NCBI GenBank assembly: GCA_040901765.1
Contig: JBBDYG010000054.1
Location: 1 to 31,933, forward strand
Length of the DNA: 31,933 bases
From: JBBDYG01 sp040901765
GTDB lineage: Bacteria; Planctomycetota; Planctomycetia; Pirellulales; Lacipirellulaceae
Reading direction: 5' to 3'
Below, piece after piece: positions 8,193 to 15,918 of the stretch. Below the pieces are notes generated by a model. The model was not told the origin of the DNA. It was given only the letters and a program-made list of their open reading frames with translations, and did not search any database. Position 1 is the stretch's first letter. Each line of letters opens with the position of its first letter. Both the position numbers and the translations under genes were made by a program.

Positions 8193-9170
8193 TCAGTCAC
8201 CCAGCGAAACCGACTCCCCGCCATTTCGGGTGGCATAGCCGCGATAGATTCCGCGATCAATTGCCTCGGTCACAAACTGCACGGAGCCATCGCCCAGTGC
8301 AAAGTGCGCCCCGCCAGGGTGTAGGCTCTTGAACCCGCGGGCGTCCCACCATTTGGTTTTCACCGTCCGCGGATCGTCAGGAAGAATAAAGTAATTGAGC
8401 GGCAGCGCACATGTTGCCCAATCACCATCGGCAAAGTATGCCGCTGAATGGTAGTCCTGAGACACAACGCCCTCGCCCACAAAAAATGTTTTGCTCACTC
8501 CGTCGGTGACTTTGCGAATCGAAATTGGCTCCTGGTAATTGTTGCGGTAGAAGATGCCATTGCAGCCCACGAAATTGTGGCAGTCGCCGTCGTTCTCTTT
8601 GATCGTGCTTCCGAGTTGAATTCCAAGTGGATCGTCCCAGATTACGTTATCGCCGAGCACGCCCTTGTAGCTCGTCACGGCATGATCAATCGCGGGCGAT
8701 TCCCAGTGCCACTGCTTGTCGGAAGTCACTCCCGCCGACGCATCGCTCGGGCAGGCGAGAACCGACACGACCGTGGTTATGGCCTCGCGAATGGCCGGAT
8801 CCTTCATGCCCCGATTCGAAAGCATCGCGCCGTGAAAGCCTGGCCGCATCGCGTCGAACAGGGGTTGCTCCTCAATGTAGGGTAAAATGCCGACGATCCA
8901 ACCTTTGCCGGTAAGTTCGTCGTGCGTTGCCGACGCCGGTCCTTCGCCCCACTGATGGATGCTGATCGGAAATACCTTCGAGTTATCGTGGTAGTTCACG
9001 ATCGCGATTGCGACGTTCCTTAGGTGATTGCTGCACGTCGTGCGCCGAGCCGCCTCGCGCGCCGCCTGCACGGCCGGCAACAGCAGCGCCACGAGAATGC
9101 CAATGATGGCAATCACGACCAGCAGTTCCACCAGCGTAAAGCCGCGCGCGGTTCGGTTTAGCCGAAGCAT
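8193..9170 (-). CDS. DUF1559 pseudopilin-like protein
   Basis: The protein has 325 residues. The N-terminus is a type IV pilin/type II secretion prepilin signal: a short basic leader, then RGFTLVELLVVIAIIGILVALLLPAVQAAREAARR, where Gly before FTLVE is the expected peptidase site and Glu is the conserved +5 residue. The body is a DUF1559 (SBP_bac_10) domain, and the H-X9-DG motif (HPGGAHFALGDG) is at about 284-295. This family is greatly expanded in planctomycetes; its members are thought to form pseudopilin-like envelope structures, but the function is not established. The ATG at 9170 has AAGGA 8 nt upstream. It is 88 bp downstream of the PEP-CTERM gene on the same strand. Confidence 0.95.
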   Translation of the reverse strand: MLRLNRTARGFTLVELLVVIAIIGILVALLLPAVQAAREAARRTTCSNHLRNVAIAIVNYHDNSKVFPISIHQWGEGPASATHDELTGKGWIVGILPYIEEQPLFDAMRPGFHGAMLSNRGMKDPAIREAITTVVSVLACPSDASAGVTSDKQWHWESPAIDHAVTSYKGVLGDNVIWDDPLGIQLGSTIKENDGDCHNFVGCNGIFYRNNYQEPISIRKVTDGVSKTFFVGEGVVSQDYHSAAYFADGDWATCALPLNYFILPDDPRTVKTKWWDARGFKSLHPGGAHFALGDGSVQFVTEAIDRGIYRGYATRNGGESVSLGD

Positions 9171-9190
9171 GTTTTTAATCCTTCAATGGC

Positions 9191-9233
9191 TGAGTGGTGA
9201 GCGGTGAGTGCCTGCTCACCAACTCACCACTCA
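9191..9233. repeat. Nested inverted repeat between PEP-CTERM and DUF1559 genes
   Basis: An outer perfect 11-bp stem (TGAGTGGTGAG at 9191-9201 with its complement at 9223-9233) encloses an inner 6-bp stem (GGTGAG at 9203-9208 with CTCACC at 9215-9220). No T-run follows on the minus strand, so it is not a classical intrinsic terminator. It could be an mRNA-processing or stability hairpin, or a mobile repeat. Confidence 0.75.
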
Positions 9234-9258
9234 CTTACTCACTTTTACATTTGCGGCA

Positions 9259-10275
9259 TTAACGTCGCGATCGACGAACTATCGCCCCCAGCAGGCCCAA
9301 GCCGGCAAGGGCCGTGAGGCCGAGGGTACTCGGTTCGGGAATCACGGTCACGGAAAAAAACTGTAAACCAGCGAAATCGTTCAGATCCACGCCGGAGAGG
9401 TTTCCGATGAATCCACCCTCGCCGTTGCCGCCGAGATTCTCCTGCGTCAATGGCGGATCCTCGAGCGGGTCGGGCACTAAACTTCCCAACAACTGGTTGG
9501 AAAGGTAGTTATGATCGCCATTGTTGACCATTGCGGCGATCAGAATCACGTCGCCGATCCCTGGGTTGCCCAAGTCCGCCAGATCAATGGAGAACTCCAT
9601 GCCGGTGGAGACCGCTAGCGCAGCAACAGCATTGGCCGCGCCAGTACCGCCCGTCACTCCGGCGGCATTGTTGTCGTTGATGGCGAAATGAAGCGGTTGC
9701 GAGAGCGCGGAACCCGAGGCGTTGGGGCCGACATCGCCCGCCGGGATCGTGCCGGCGGAGATTAATCCGACAGTGGCCGCACCCGCTTCGGAGGAGCCGG
9801 GGACGGAGGCGTTGCCGCCGCCCTGGCGATCGATGAAATCGACCTCAAAAGGCCCCGGTCCGCCGCCCCAGCGGGCAAACAGGTGATAGTCGGCCGCAAA
9901 CGGGTTATCAAAGGTCAGGCCCTGCAAGTTCTGGCTGATCCAGATGCTGCCGTTGAAGAAATCGTACTGCGGCGTGCCCGAAAGGGTGTTTTCGCCGCCC
10001 GGTTTCGAGTCGATAAAGACTTCGAGCTTGTTAAAGTTCGGTTCCAGGTTTCCGGTCAGCAGCAGGTTGAGTCGTCCCCCGCTGACGGTGGCGTAGGCGG
10101 CATCAAGCTCGCTGCCGCCGAGGTTGCCAGGCGGATTGGCATCGCCGAAACTCGTTTGCACCGCTTGCACGGCCAGCGCCGCACCGTACTCGGCGTCGAG
10201 CGAGCCATCAATCGTGGCCGCTGCCGCTGGCAGCGCCATCCCGGTGAAGATCAAAACTGATAAAAAGCATCTCAT
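9259..10275 (-). CDS. Secreted PEP-CTERM protein, paralogue of the 2613-4145 product
   Basis: The protein has 338 residues from the ATG at 10275, which has a near-perfect GGAGGAG 6 nt upstream; an in-frame ATG at 10290 overlaps that site. The signal peptide is MRCFLSVLIFTGMALPAAAA. The mature beta-rich domain starts TIDGSLDAEYGAALAVQAVQ and includes TGNLEPNFNKLEVFIDS and GMEFSIDLADLGNP, which align with blocks of the other PEP-CTERM protein in this window. A C-terminal PEP-CTERM signal (VIPEPSTLG, hydrophobic segment, RRSRR) is present. Unlike its paralogue it has no dockerin loops. The fold may be a CBM9-like sugar-binding beta-sandwich, a weak inference. It is the first gene after a 486-bp repeat-rich gap downstream of the FecR gene. 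Confidence 0.87.
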   Translation of the reverse strand: MRCFLSVLIFTGMALPAAAATIDGSLDAEYGAALAVQAVQTSFGDANPPGNLGGSELDAAYATVSGGRLNLLLTGNLEPNFNKLEVFIDSKPGGENTLSGTPQYDFFNGSIWISQNLQGLTFDNPFAADYHLFARWGGGPGPFEVDFIDRQGGGNASVPGSSEAGAATVGLISAGTIPAGDVGPNASGSALSQPLHFAINDNNAAGVTGGTGAANAVAALAVSTGMEFSIDLADLGNPGIGDVILIAAMVNNGDHNYLSNQLLGSLVPDPLEDPPLTQENLGGNGEGGFIGNLSGVDLNDFAGLQFFSVTVIPEPSTLGLTALAGLGLLGAIVRRSRR

Positions 10276-10281
10276 GAGCAG

Positions 10282-10288
10282 CTCCTCC
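10282..10288 (-). promoter_or_regulatory. Strong Shine-Dalgarno deciding the start at 10275
   Basis: The minus strand reads GGAGGAG, 6 nt before the ATG at 10275. This makes the upstream in-frame ATG at 10290 unlikely as the start. Confidence 0.8.
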
Positions 10289-10446
10289 ATCAAAAAAGAA
10301 ACAAGAAGTCAACGATTACTCCGCGGTGTCGTCTCTACGCTGCCACCCGCTCAGCTAAATGAGGCTGGGCGACGCTCACTGAAATGCGGATATTGCATTA
10401 CTATCTTGACGCCTAGGTTGCCAATAGACTGGTTTTGCAGCGCTCT

Positions 10447-10666
10447 CAAGCCGGAGGCTTGACAGCGATTAGCCGGTGGTAAGCGCCGGCGCCACCACCG
10501 GAAAGCAGGCACAACCTGCGCAAGCACCCTGGAAGGGGGTGCCAGCAGAGATTGTGCTCGGAAGGCGATGCTGCGACCCCTGCCGGGGTCGTGGGGCGCA
10601 ATCCGTGCAGTTTACCGGTGGTGCGCTGCGCAACCACCGGCTAATGGCTGCCATCCCTCCGGGATG
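10447..10666. repeat. Cluster of six short GC-rich hairpins in an intergenic region
   Basis: Six separate dyads occur in about 220 bases: CAAGCC/GGCTTG (10447-10461), CCGGTGGT/ACCACCGG (10473-10501), GCACCC/GGGTGC (10524-10542), GACCCC/GGGGTC (10575-10590), CCGGTGGT/ACCACCGG again (10615-10640) and CATCCC/GGGATG (10652-10666). The CCGGTGGT hairpin occurs twice and is followed by related text. The cluster is in the 486-bp gap between the PEP-CTERM and FecR genes, where no credible gene is visible. It could be a composite interspersed repeat or a structured RNA. Confidence 0.75.
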
Positions 10667-10761
10667 TAATACCCCAATCGCCGCCGCCGCGTTTCCAGGA
10701 GGCGGGCCGATTGGCGACGGGTACATTGAAAACCTAGACATCATTAATGAATCTTTAATGA

Positions 10762-12570
10762 TCAATTTGCAATTCCCATTTTGCAATTTGCAATCGCTGC
10801 CAGTAATGTGTCAGCTTTTGCGTTGCCCGCCGCCACGCGCGGCAGCACTTTGTCTCCCAAGTTGTCTCGTCGTCCGGTCGCCGCGAGGAAATTCGTCGCC
10901 ACGCGAATTTCGTCCACTTCGTGAATCTTCTTACCATCGAAATTACCTAAGCTGATTCGATCGAACGCAAAATTGCCGGTCAGCTTTGCGATCGGCCGGC
11001 TGGCCTCCTCATCCACCAGCGATGTCGGATTGCGATACACCGTCACCGCGTCCTGATTGTCGTTGCCAAACTCGATTTTCAGCACGATCAGATTCACATC
11101 CGTCGTCTCTTCCCCCAGCGGGGGATAGTTCGTCAGGCCGTAGTCATTATAGTTGGAAGTCACGCCATATCCGCAGCCGTCGGCGCCATTTCCCACGCAC
11201 AGCACCCGGTTCGGGTTGCCGTCGGCACGGTGCAGCTCCAGGCCATAAAACACGTCGTTGGTCGCATCAATCCGCTGCAAGAAGCTGACGTAAACGGTCT
11301 TCCCGTTTTGGCCGATCAGCCGCTGAGCATCTTGATTCTCGACTAGCCCCGCCGCGTCGAACACGCCGCCAATGGACGTGCTCAGCGCACGACGAACGCG
11401 ATTCTTCTGGGCGGTTTGCACGGCTCGATTGCCCACGGTTCCCATATCGCCGTGGGTCAAACTCATTTCGGCGACGAGATTCGTGGCCGCGCCGGCAGTG
11501 TTATCGGCCTCGATTTCATCCCAGGCACCCGCCCAACCGAAGCCGCCGTTCTGCCAGGCCAGTGGCCCGGCGGGATAGTCAAACCCTTCATAAGCATACA
11601 GCCCGTCGTGCGGACCGTTCGACGGCGAGATCGAACGCACGAACTGATCGGCGCTTGCCGCGAACTTCGCCATCGTGGTCGAAGCGGGCCGAACCCGGAC
11701 GGCTTCATCGCTCTCGAGCGCGACCGTGCGGACTTGCTGGCCTTCGTCGTCGATGACTTGGGCATGAACCACGCCCTGAAACACGTGGACCTCGGCGCCC
11801 CCTTCGTCCGTGGTGATTAATCCAAATTCGGTGCCGAGGTCCACGATGTGCAGGCGGTTGGTTCGTAGGCTAAAGGCGCGGGCCTGTTCGGGCACCCGTG
11901 CCGCCAACCGGCCGACGTGAAGCAGCGCATCGTCGGCCGCTTGAATCCGCAGTTCAGCCGGGCCTTCGAGAATCACGCGGGCACCATCGTGAAACGTGAT
12001 TTCCGCCAGGCCATCGGCGAGCATTAAATTCTCACCGGGCGAGAGTTCCGCGCCAAAGCCCAGGTGGGCCGACGCCGGTTCCCAGCGACAGTTGAGTGTG
12101 GACGTGATTCGCGCCACACTCGCGTCCCGAAGTGTTTCATTCGGCGATGCCTCCGCCAACGGCGCTTCCTGCGATGCAAAGCGGTAAGTCAGCAGGCTCG
12201 ATCCGACGGCCACGCCGACGAGCGCCGCGGCGATTGCCAACCAGTTTCGGCTGACGACCGGACGGAAATGTTGCGCTGAAGCCGTGTGGTCTGCGACGAG
12301 ATCTGGCGCAGCATGACCGTCTGAAGCGAGAACGTCCGCAGCAAGTTCGTCCGAAGCGAGGAATCCAGCCGCTTCCGTCGCAGCGACAGGCGTCGAGTGC
12401 TGCATGTGAAGTTCCGATTCCAAGCACAAGTAACGCAAGTACGTCTCGCGCGCAGCAGCGTCCGCCAGAAGTTGCTCGTCGAGTCGGGCCGACTCCGCTT
12501 CCGAAAGACTCTGGTTGCAGAAGCCACCCAGCAGGTCGAATAGATCGTCTTGAGTTGTCGGTCGTGCCAC
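10762..12570 (-). CDS. FecR-type anti-sigma protein with C-terminal LamG-like domain
   Basis: The protein has 602 residues from the GTG at 12570, whose G is shared with the TAG stop of the sigma gene (TAGTG), implying translational coupling; GGAG lies 8 nt upstream. The N-terminal cytoplasmic part (about 1-60, DDLFDLLGGFCNQSLSEAE...) is the usual planctomycete sigma-binding region. One membrane helix (NWLAIAAALVGVAVGSSLLTY, about 109-129) follows, then a FecR domain at about 178-273 (ADGLAEITFHDGARVILEGP; LRTNRLHIVDLGTEFGL). The C-terminal half (from YEGFDYPAGPLAWQNGG, about 330-560) resembles a LamG/concanavalin-like sandwich. By family knowledge it should bind and hold the adjacent ECF sigma factor and release it on an outside signal; the sugar-binding fold suggests, but does not prove, a glycan signal. 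The final 14 residues derive from an intergenic repeat. Confidence 0.85.
   Translation of the reverse strand: MARPTTQDDLFDLLGGFCNQSLSEAESARLDEQLLADAAARETYLRYLCLESELHMQHSTPVAATEAAGFLASDELAADVLASDGHAAPDLVADHTASAQHFRPVVSRNWLAIAAALVGVAVGSSLLTYRFASQEAPLAEASPNETLRDASVARITSTLNCRWEPASAHLGFGAELSPGENLMLADGLAEITFHDGARVILEGPAELRIQAADDALLHVGRLAARVPEQARAFSLRTNRLHIVDLGTEFGLITTDEGGAEVHVFQGVVHAQVIDDEGQQVRTVALESDEAVRVRPASTTMAKFAASADQFVRSISPSNGPHDGLYAYEGFDYPAGPLAWQNGGFGWAGAWDEIEADNTAGAATNLVAEMSLTHGDMGTVGNRAVQTAQKNRVRRALSTSIGGVFDAAGLVENQDAQRLIGQNGKTVYVSFLQRIDATNDVFYGLELHRADGNPNRVLCVGNGADGCGYGVTSNYNDYGLTNYPPLGEETTDVNLIVLKIEFGNDNQDAVTVYRNPTSLVDEEASRPIAKLTGNFAFDRISLGNFDGKKIHEVDEIRVATNFLAATGRRDNLGDKVLPRVAAGNAKADTLLAAIANCKMGIAN
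10763..10794. repeat. Two 11-bp direct repeats at the FecR gene 3' end
   Basis: CAATTTGCAAT occurs at 10763-10773 and 10784-10794. The repeats encode the last residues of the FecR-type protein, whose tail (LAAIANCKMGIAN) looks like translated repeat rather than domain. Confidence 0.7.
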
Positions 12571-13115
12571 TATCGGTTCTCCGCGGCTAACGTCCGCTCG
12601 ATGCAATCGTAAAGAGTCTTGCGAATTCGGTTCAGCGCCTTGTAGACCGTGTTCACTGGTCGCCCTAAGGTTTCGGCAGAATTCTTGATCGAACGTCCCG
12701 CGTCGCTGTAACAGTCGCGCACCAGGCGGCGGTCCGGCTCGCCGAGTTTTTGCAAGCAGCCGCCAAGCGCCGTCCGCCGCGATTCAAGGCTATCGACCTG
12801 CTCGACGGACTCGGCCGCCAGCACGTCGATTAGTTCCTCCGAAAGCTGCGGCCCGTTGCGGCGCTGCAAGCGGCGGAATTTTCGGACTTGGTTATGGGCA
12901 ATCACACTCGCCCACTTCACGAAGTTGGTGCCGAGCTGAAATGTATCGCACTCCCGCCACAAGACGACACACACTTCTTGAAACACCTCTTCCGCGTCCG
13001 CCCGGCTGCCCAGCAAGGAGACGAGATAGCCGAACAGCCAGCGGTCGTGCTGCGCAAACAGCCGCGCAAATGCATCCCGCTGTTCCGCCGGATCGCCATC
13101 CGTCCAACTGGCCAC
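12570..13115 (-). CDS. ECF-type RNA polymerase sigma factor (Rhodopirellula/Verrucomicrobium family)
   Basis: The protein has 181 residues, the normal ECF length. Sigma region 2 is visible at about 15-85 (FARLFAQHDRWLFGYLVSLLGSRADAEEVFQEVCVVLW, then FVKWASVIAHNQVRKFRR), and region 4 at about 120-172 with the helix-turn-helix IKNSAETLGRPVNTVYKALNRIRKTL. The closest named subfamily known to me is the Rhodopirellula/Verrucomicrobium-type sigma-70 family. It would direct RNA polymerase to a small regulon, probably including itself and neighbouring secreted proteins. It starts with GTG at 13115, with GGAGG 6 nt upstream (13122-13126), and overlaps the FecR start by one base. Confidence 0.93.
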   Translation of the reverse strand: MASWTDGDPAEQRDAFARLFAQHDRWLFGYLVSLLGSRADAEEVFQEVCVVLWRECDTFQLGTNFVKWASVIAHNQVRKFRRLQRRNGPQLSEELIDVLAAESVEQVDSLESRRTALGGCLQKLGEPDRRLVRDCYSDAGRSIKNSAETLGRPVNTVYKALNRIRKTLYDCIERTLAAENR

Positions 13116-13583
13116 GTTAAACCTCCGCTGCCCGGAAGGCGCTTTGCCACTGTTCAGGTTAGGCGCTCGGCAAGGTAATTTGGTATCGAAAAACTTGCAT
13201 TTTGTGAATTATCGAAGAATCCTGCGAGATGCCGTAAAGGGCAAGCGGCTCGGACCGCCTAAAGGTGGAACTACAAACGCGCTTCCCCCGCCGCTTGCGG
13301 TTTAGCGCTTTCCCCCTCCCCCCATGCAAAACGAAGAGCTAATTCTTTTTTGCCAACTTGTGGTGCGCGCAGCGTGGCAAAGTGGCAAAGTGGCACAAAA
13401 TTCAAAAACACCTTAAAAACAGCGAGCAAATCTCTTTTGTGCCAACTTCGTGCGTGCAGAGCGTGGCACAGTGGCACAAACTCGGAAACGACCCCCGTTT
13501 GAGACCACCCTGGCTGGTTCAATCGCTGGATTATCGGCTAACTTTGGTTTTGCTGCCCGCAACCCCTCGCCTCGAATTGATTT
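13116..13583. other. Intergenic region without a credible gene
   Basis: This 468-bp gap separates the divergent sigma and ABC-F genes. It holds a two-copy repeat with dyads (13346-13480) and must contain the promoters of both flanking genes. No convincing -35/-10 pair could be picked, and short open frames here look like chance. Confidence 0.6.
13346..13480. repeat. Direct repeat of about 50 bp, each copy with a dyad
   Basis: Copy 1 (13346-13400) and copy 2 (13435-13480) share TGCCAACTT, GTGCG, GCAG, GCGTGGCA and AGTGGCACAAA in the same order. Copy 2 also forms an inverted repeat of TTTGTGCCA with TGGCACAAA. Copy 1 has an extra AAGTGGC unit. The region lies between the sigma and ABC-F genes and could be regulatory or an interspersed repeat. 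Confidence 0.75.
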
Positions 13584-15392
13584 ATGGCTCTCATTCAGCT
13601 TAACGATGTCACTGTCGGTTTTCGCGGGCTGCCCTTGCTGGACGGGGTGACATGCCAAATCGAGCCGGGCCAACGAATCGGCCTCTTGGGCCGAAACGGC
13701 TCGGGCAAGACGACGCTGATGCGAGTTTTGGCCGGCGACTTGGAACCGGATTCCGGCCTGCGCCTCCTCGCGCCCGGAGTCACGGTCTCACTTCTGCCGC
13801 AAGACGTGCCCGCCGATTTGGGGGGAAGCGTGACCGACGTGGTCCGCACCGGCCTTCCACCTGCGGAATCGGATGAACCACATGCCTGGCAGGCGCAGCA
13901 ACGTGTGGAACAGATACTCTCTCGCATGAGCCTTGATGGGGGACGCCCAGTTGCAAAGCTCTCCTCGGGCATGAAGCGGCGGGTGCTGCTGGCCCGGACG
14001 CTCGTCGCCGAGCCAGACGTGCTCTTGCTCGACGAGCCGACGAACCATCTCGACATCGACGCGATTGGCTGGCTCGAGGAATTTTTGCTTCGCTGGCCAA
14101 CGACGCTGCTGTTCGTAACGCACGACCGGGCGTTTCTTCGCCGACTATCGACGCGCATATTGGAGATCGACCGCGGACGACTATTCGACTGGTCCTGCGA
14201 CTACGACACGTTCCTCGTTCGCAAAGAGTCGGCGCTCGCCAGCGAAGAGAAGCAAAATGCGTTGTTCGATAAGAAACTGGCGCAGGAAGAGGTCTGGATT
14301 CGCCAGGGAGTGAAAGCTCGCCGCACGCGCAATGAAGGTCGAGTGCGAGCGCTCGAGCAAATGCGTAAAGTGCGGGGCGAGCGGATCGCCGCGACCGGTA
14401 AAGCAAAGCTTGAAATAAAGTCGGCGCAACGAAGCGGCGCTTTGGTGGCGGATGTCAAAGGCATTTCGTTCGCCTATGGCGATCGCCCGATCGTTCAAGA
14501 CTTTTCCACGGCCATCATGCGTGGCGACAAGATCGGCATCATTGGCCCCAACGGCGCCGGAAAGACAACGCTGCTGCGGCTCTTGTTGGGGCAGCATTCG
14601 CCGCAAAGCGGAACCGTCCGGCTGGGAACCAATCTGCAAATCGCCTACTTCGATCAACTCCGCGAACAACTCGACGAAGAAGCAACCGTTCAAGACAACA
14701 TCGGCCTAGGCAATGAATTGCTGTTGATCGATGGAAAATCGCGCCATGTGCTGGGCTATTTGCAGGATTTCCTTTTTTCGCCCGACCGGGCGCGCTCGCC
14801 GGTGCGAATGCTCTCCGGAGGCGAACGAAATCGTGTGCTGCTGGCACGGCTGTTCTTGAAACCGGCGAACGTGATTGTGCTCGACGAACCCACAAATGAT
14901 CTCGACACGGAAACACTCGAACTGCTGGAAGAACGACTTGTTCAGTTTGAGGGAACCATACTGTTGGTGAGCCACGATCGGGCGTTTCTCAACAACGTGG
15001 TCACCAGCACGATCGTGTTCGAGCCGGGCGGAGCACGCGAGTACTCGGGCGGCTACGACGACTGGCTCAGGCAACGTTCGCAGAGCAGCCCCGAAGCGAC
15101 TGCAGCCAAGCGAGCAGCGGGCAAAGGCAACCTTCCCAATCCCACCCAAGAATCAACGTCTCGCAATCGCAAGCTGGCGTACCACCAGAAACGGGAGCTT
15201 GAATCGATTCCGATAACTATCGAGGCACTCGATGCACAAATTGCGGAACTCCACGACGCGATGGCCTTGCCCGACTTCTACCGGCGGCCCGCTACCGAAA
15301 TCGCCCAAAAACAAGCGGAGCTAAAGGAACTTGAGCAGCAACTCGCCACCGCATACGCCCGCTGGGAAGTGCTAGAGGCGTTGACCGGCTAA
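13584..15392 (+). CDS. uup: ABC-F family ATPase, Uup type
   Basis: The protein has 602 residues with two nucleotide-binding domains and no membrane segment, so it is a soluble ABC-F protein. Domain 1 has Walker A GRNGSGKTT (36-44), the degenerate signature LSSGMKRRVLLAR and Walker B LLLDEPTNHLD (148-157). The inter-domain linker (about 204-285) contains ARRTRNEGRVRALEQMR. Domain 2 has Walker A GPNGAGKTT (321-329), LSGGERNRVLLAR and VLDEPTNDLD (432-441). The C-terminal coiled coil (about 530-600, including PDFYRRPATEIAQKQAELKELEQQL) is the DNA/RNA-binding Uup-like tail. Family members act on ribosomes and, for Uup, on transposon excision or replication forks. The ATG has no strong Shine-Dalgarno. 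It overlaps the convergent peroxiredoxin gene by 4 bp. Confidence 0.93.
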   Translation: MALIQLNDVTVGFRGLPLLDGVTCQIEPGQRIGLLGRNGSGKTTLMRVLAGDLEPDSGLRLLAPGVTVSLLPQDVPADLGGSVTDVVRTGLPPAESDEPHAWQAQQRVEQILSRMSLDGGRPVAKLSSGMKRRVLLARTLVAEPDVLLLDEPTNHLDIDAIGWLEEFLLRWPTTLLFVTHDRAFLRRLSTRILEIDRGRLFDWSCDYDTFLVRKESALASEEKQNALFDKKLAQEEVWIRQGVKARRTRNEGRVRALEQMRKVRGERIAATGKAKLEIKSAQRSGALVADVKGISFAYGDRPIVQDFSTAIMRGDKIGIIGPNGAGKTTLLRLLLGQHSPQSGTVRLGTNLQIAYFDQLREQLDEEATVQDNIGLGNELLLIDGKSRHVLGYLQDFLFSPDRARSPVRMLSGGERNRVLLARLFLKPANVIVLDEPTNDLDTETLELLEERLVQFEGTILLVSHDRAFLNNVVTSTIVFEPGGAREYSGGYDDWLRQRSQSSPEATAAKRAAGKGNLPNPTQESTSRNRKLAYHQKRELESIPITIEALDAQIAELHDAMALPDFYRRPATEIAQKQAELKELEQQLATAYARWEVLEALTG

Positions 15393-15859
15393 ACTTCGCC
15401 CGCGTTCAGGTCTCGCACCGTCTTCAACGCTTCATCCACGTGTCTCTGGCTTTGAAGCGGTGCATTGAAAACGCTTTGTACGACTCCTTCGCGGTCGATC
15501 ACGTACGTCACTCGTCCGGGAATTAAGCCCAGCGTTTTTGGCACGCCAAACGCCCGGCGGACCGCACCGTCGGTATCCGCCACGAGCAAGTAAGGTAGCT
15601 GATGCTCGTCGGCGAACTCGCGATGACTTTCAATTGAATCGCCGCTCACCCCAATGACGACGGCGCCGGCCTCGACGAATTCCTCGTAAGCGTCGCGAAA
15701 CGAGCAGGCCTCCCGCGTGCAAATCCGCGAGTTGTCCTTCGGATAGAAAAACAGCACGACAGCCTGCTTCTCTTGAAAGTCAGCTAACGAGAATCGACGG
15801 CCATCGTGCGTTGCCAGTATGACGTCGGGAGCTTGGTCGCCGACCTTGATCGATTTCAT
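15389..15859 (-). CDS. bcp: Peroxiredoxin, BCP/PrxQ type
   Basis: The protein has 156 residues, the full length for an atypical 2-Cys BCP peroxiredoxin, and no signal peptide, so it should act in the cytoplasm. The thioredoxin fold has the active site FFYPKDNSRICTREAC: it satisfies P-X3-(T/S)-X2-C with Pro40, Ser44 and peroxidatic Cys47, and the resolving Cys52 lies five residues later as in BCP proteins. The more usual TPGC is replaced by SRIC. It would reduce hydroperoxides using thioredoxin-type donors. The ATG is at 15859. Its 3' end overlaps uup by 4 bp tail to tail. Confidence 0.92.
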   Translation of the reverse strand: MKSIKVGDQAPDVILATHDGRRFSLADFQEKQAVVLFFYPKDNSRICTREACSFRDAYEEFVEAGAVVIGVSGDSIESHREFADEHQLPYLLVADTDGAVRRAFGVPKTLGLIPGRVTYVIDREGVVQSVFNAPLQSQRHVDEALKTVRDLNAGEV

Positions 15860-15918
15860 GAGAGTAAGCGTCAGTTGTCTGCCGGTCCCGCGGCGCTAGT
15901 TGCTTCAGCCGCTGCACT

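Noticed and set aside
9191..9233. Intrinsic terminator
   Set aside because: The nested stem is real, but no T-run follows on either strand, so it was listed as a repeat instead.
10476..10955. 159-residue plus-strand open frame in a repeat-rich gap
   Set aside because: It translates the hairpin cluster and then runs antisense into the FecR gene; no Shine-Dalgarno and no domain.
13346..13480. CRISPR array
   Set aside because: Only two imperfect copies, with no regular spacer and no cas gene nearby.
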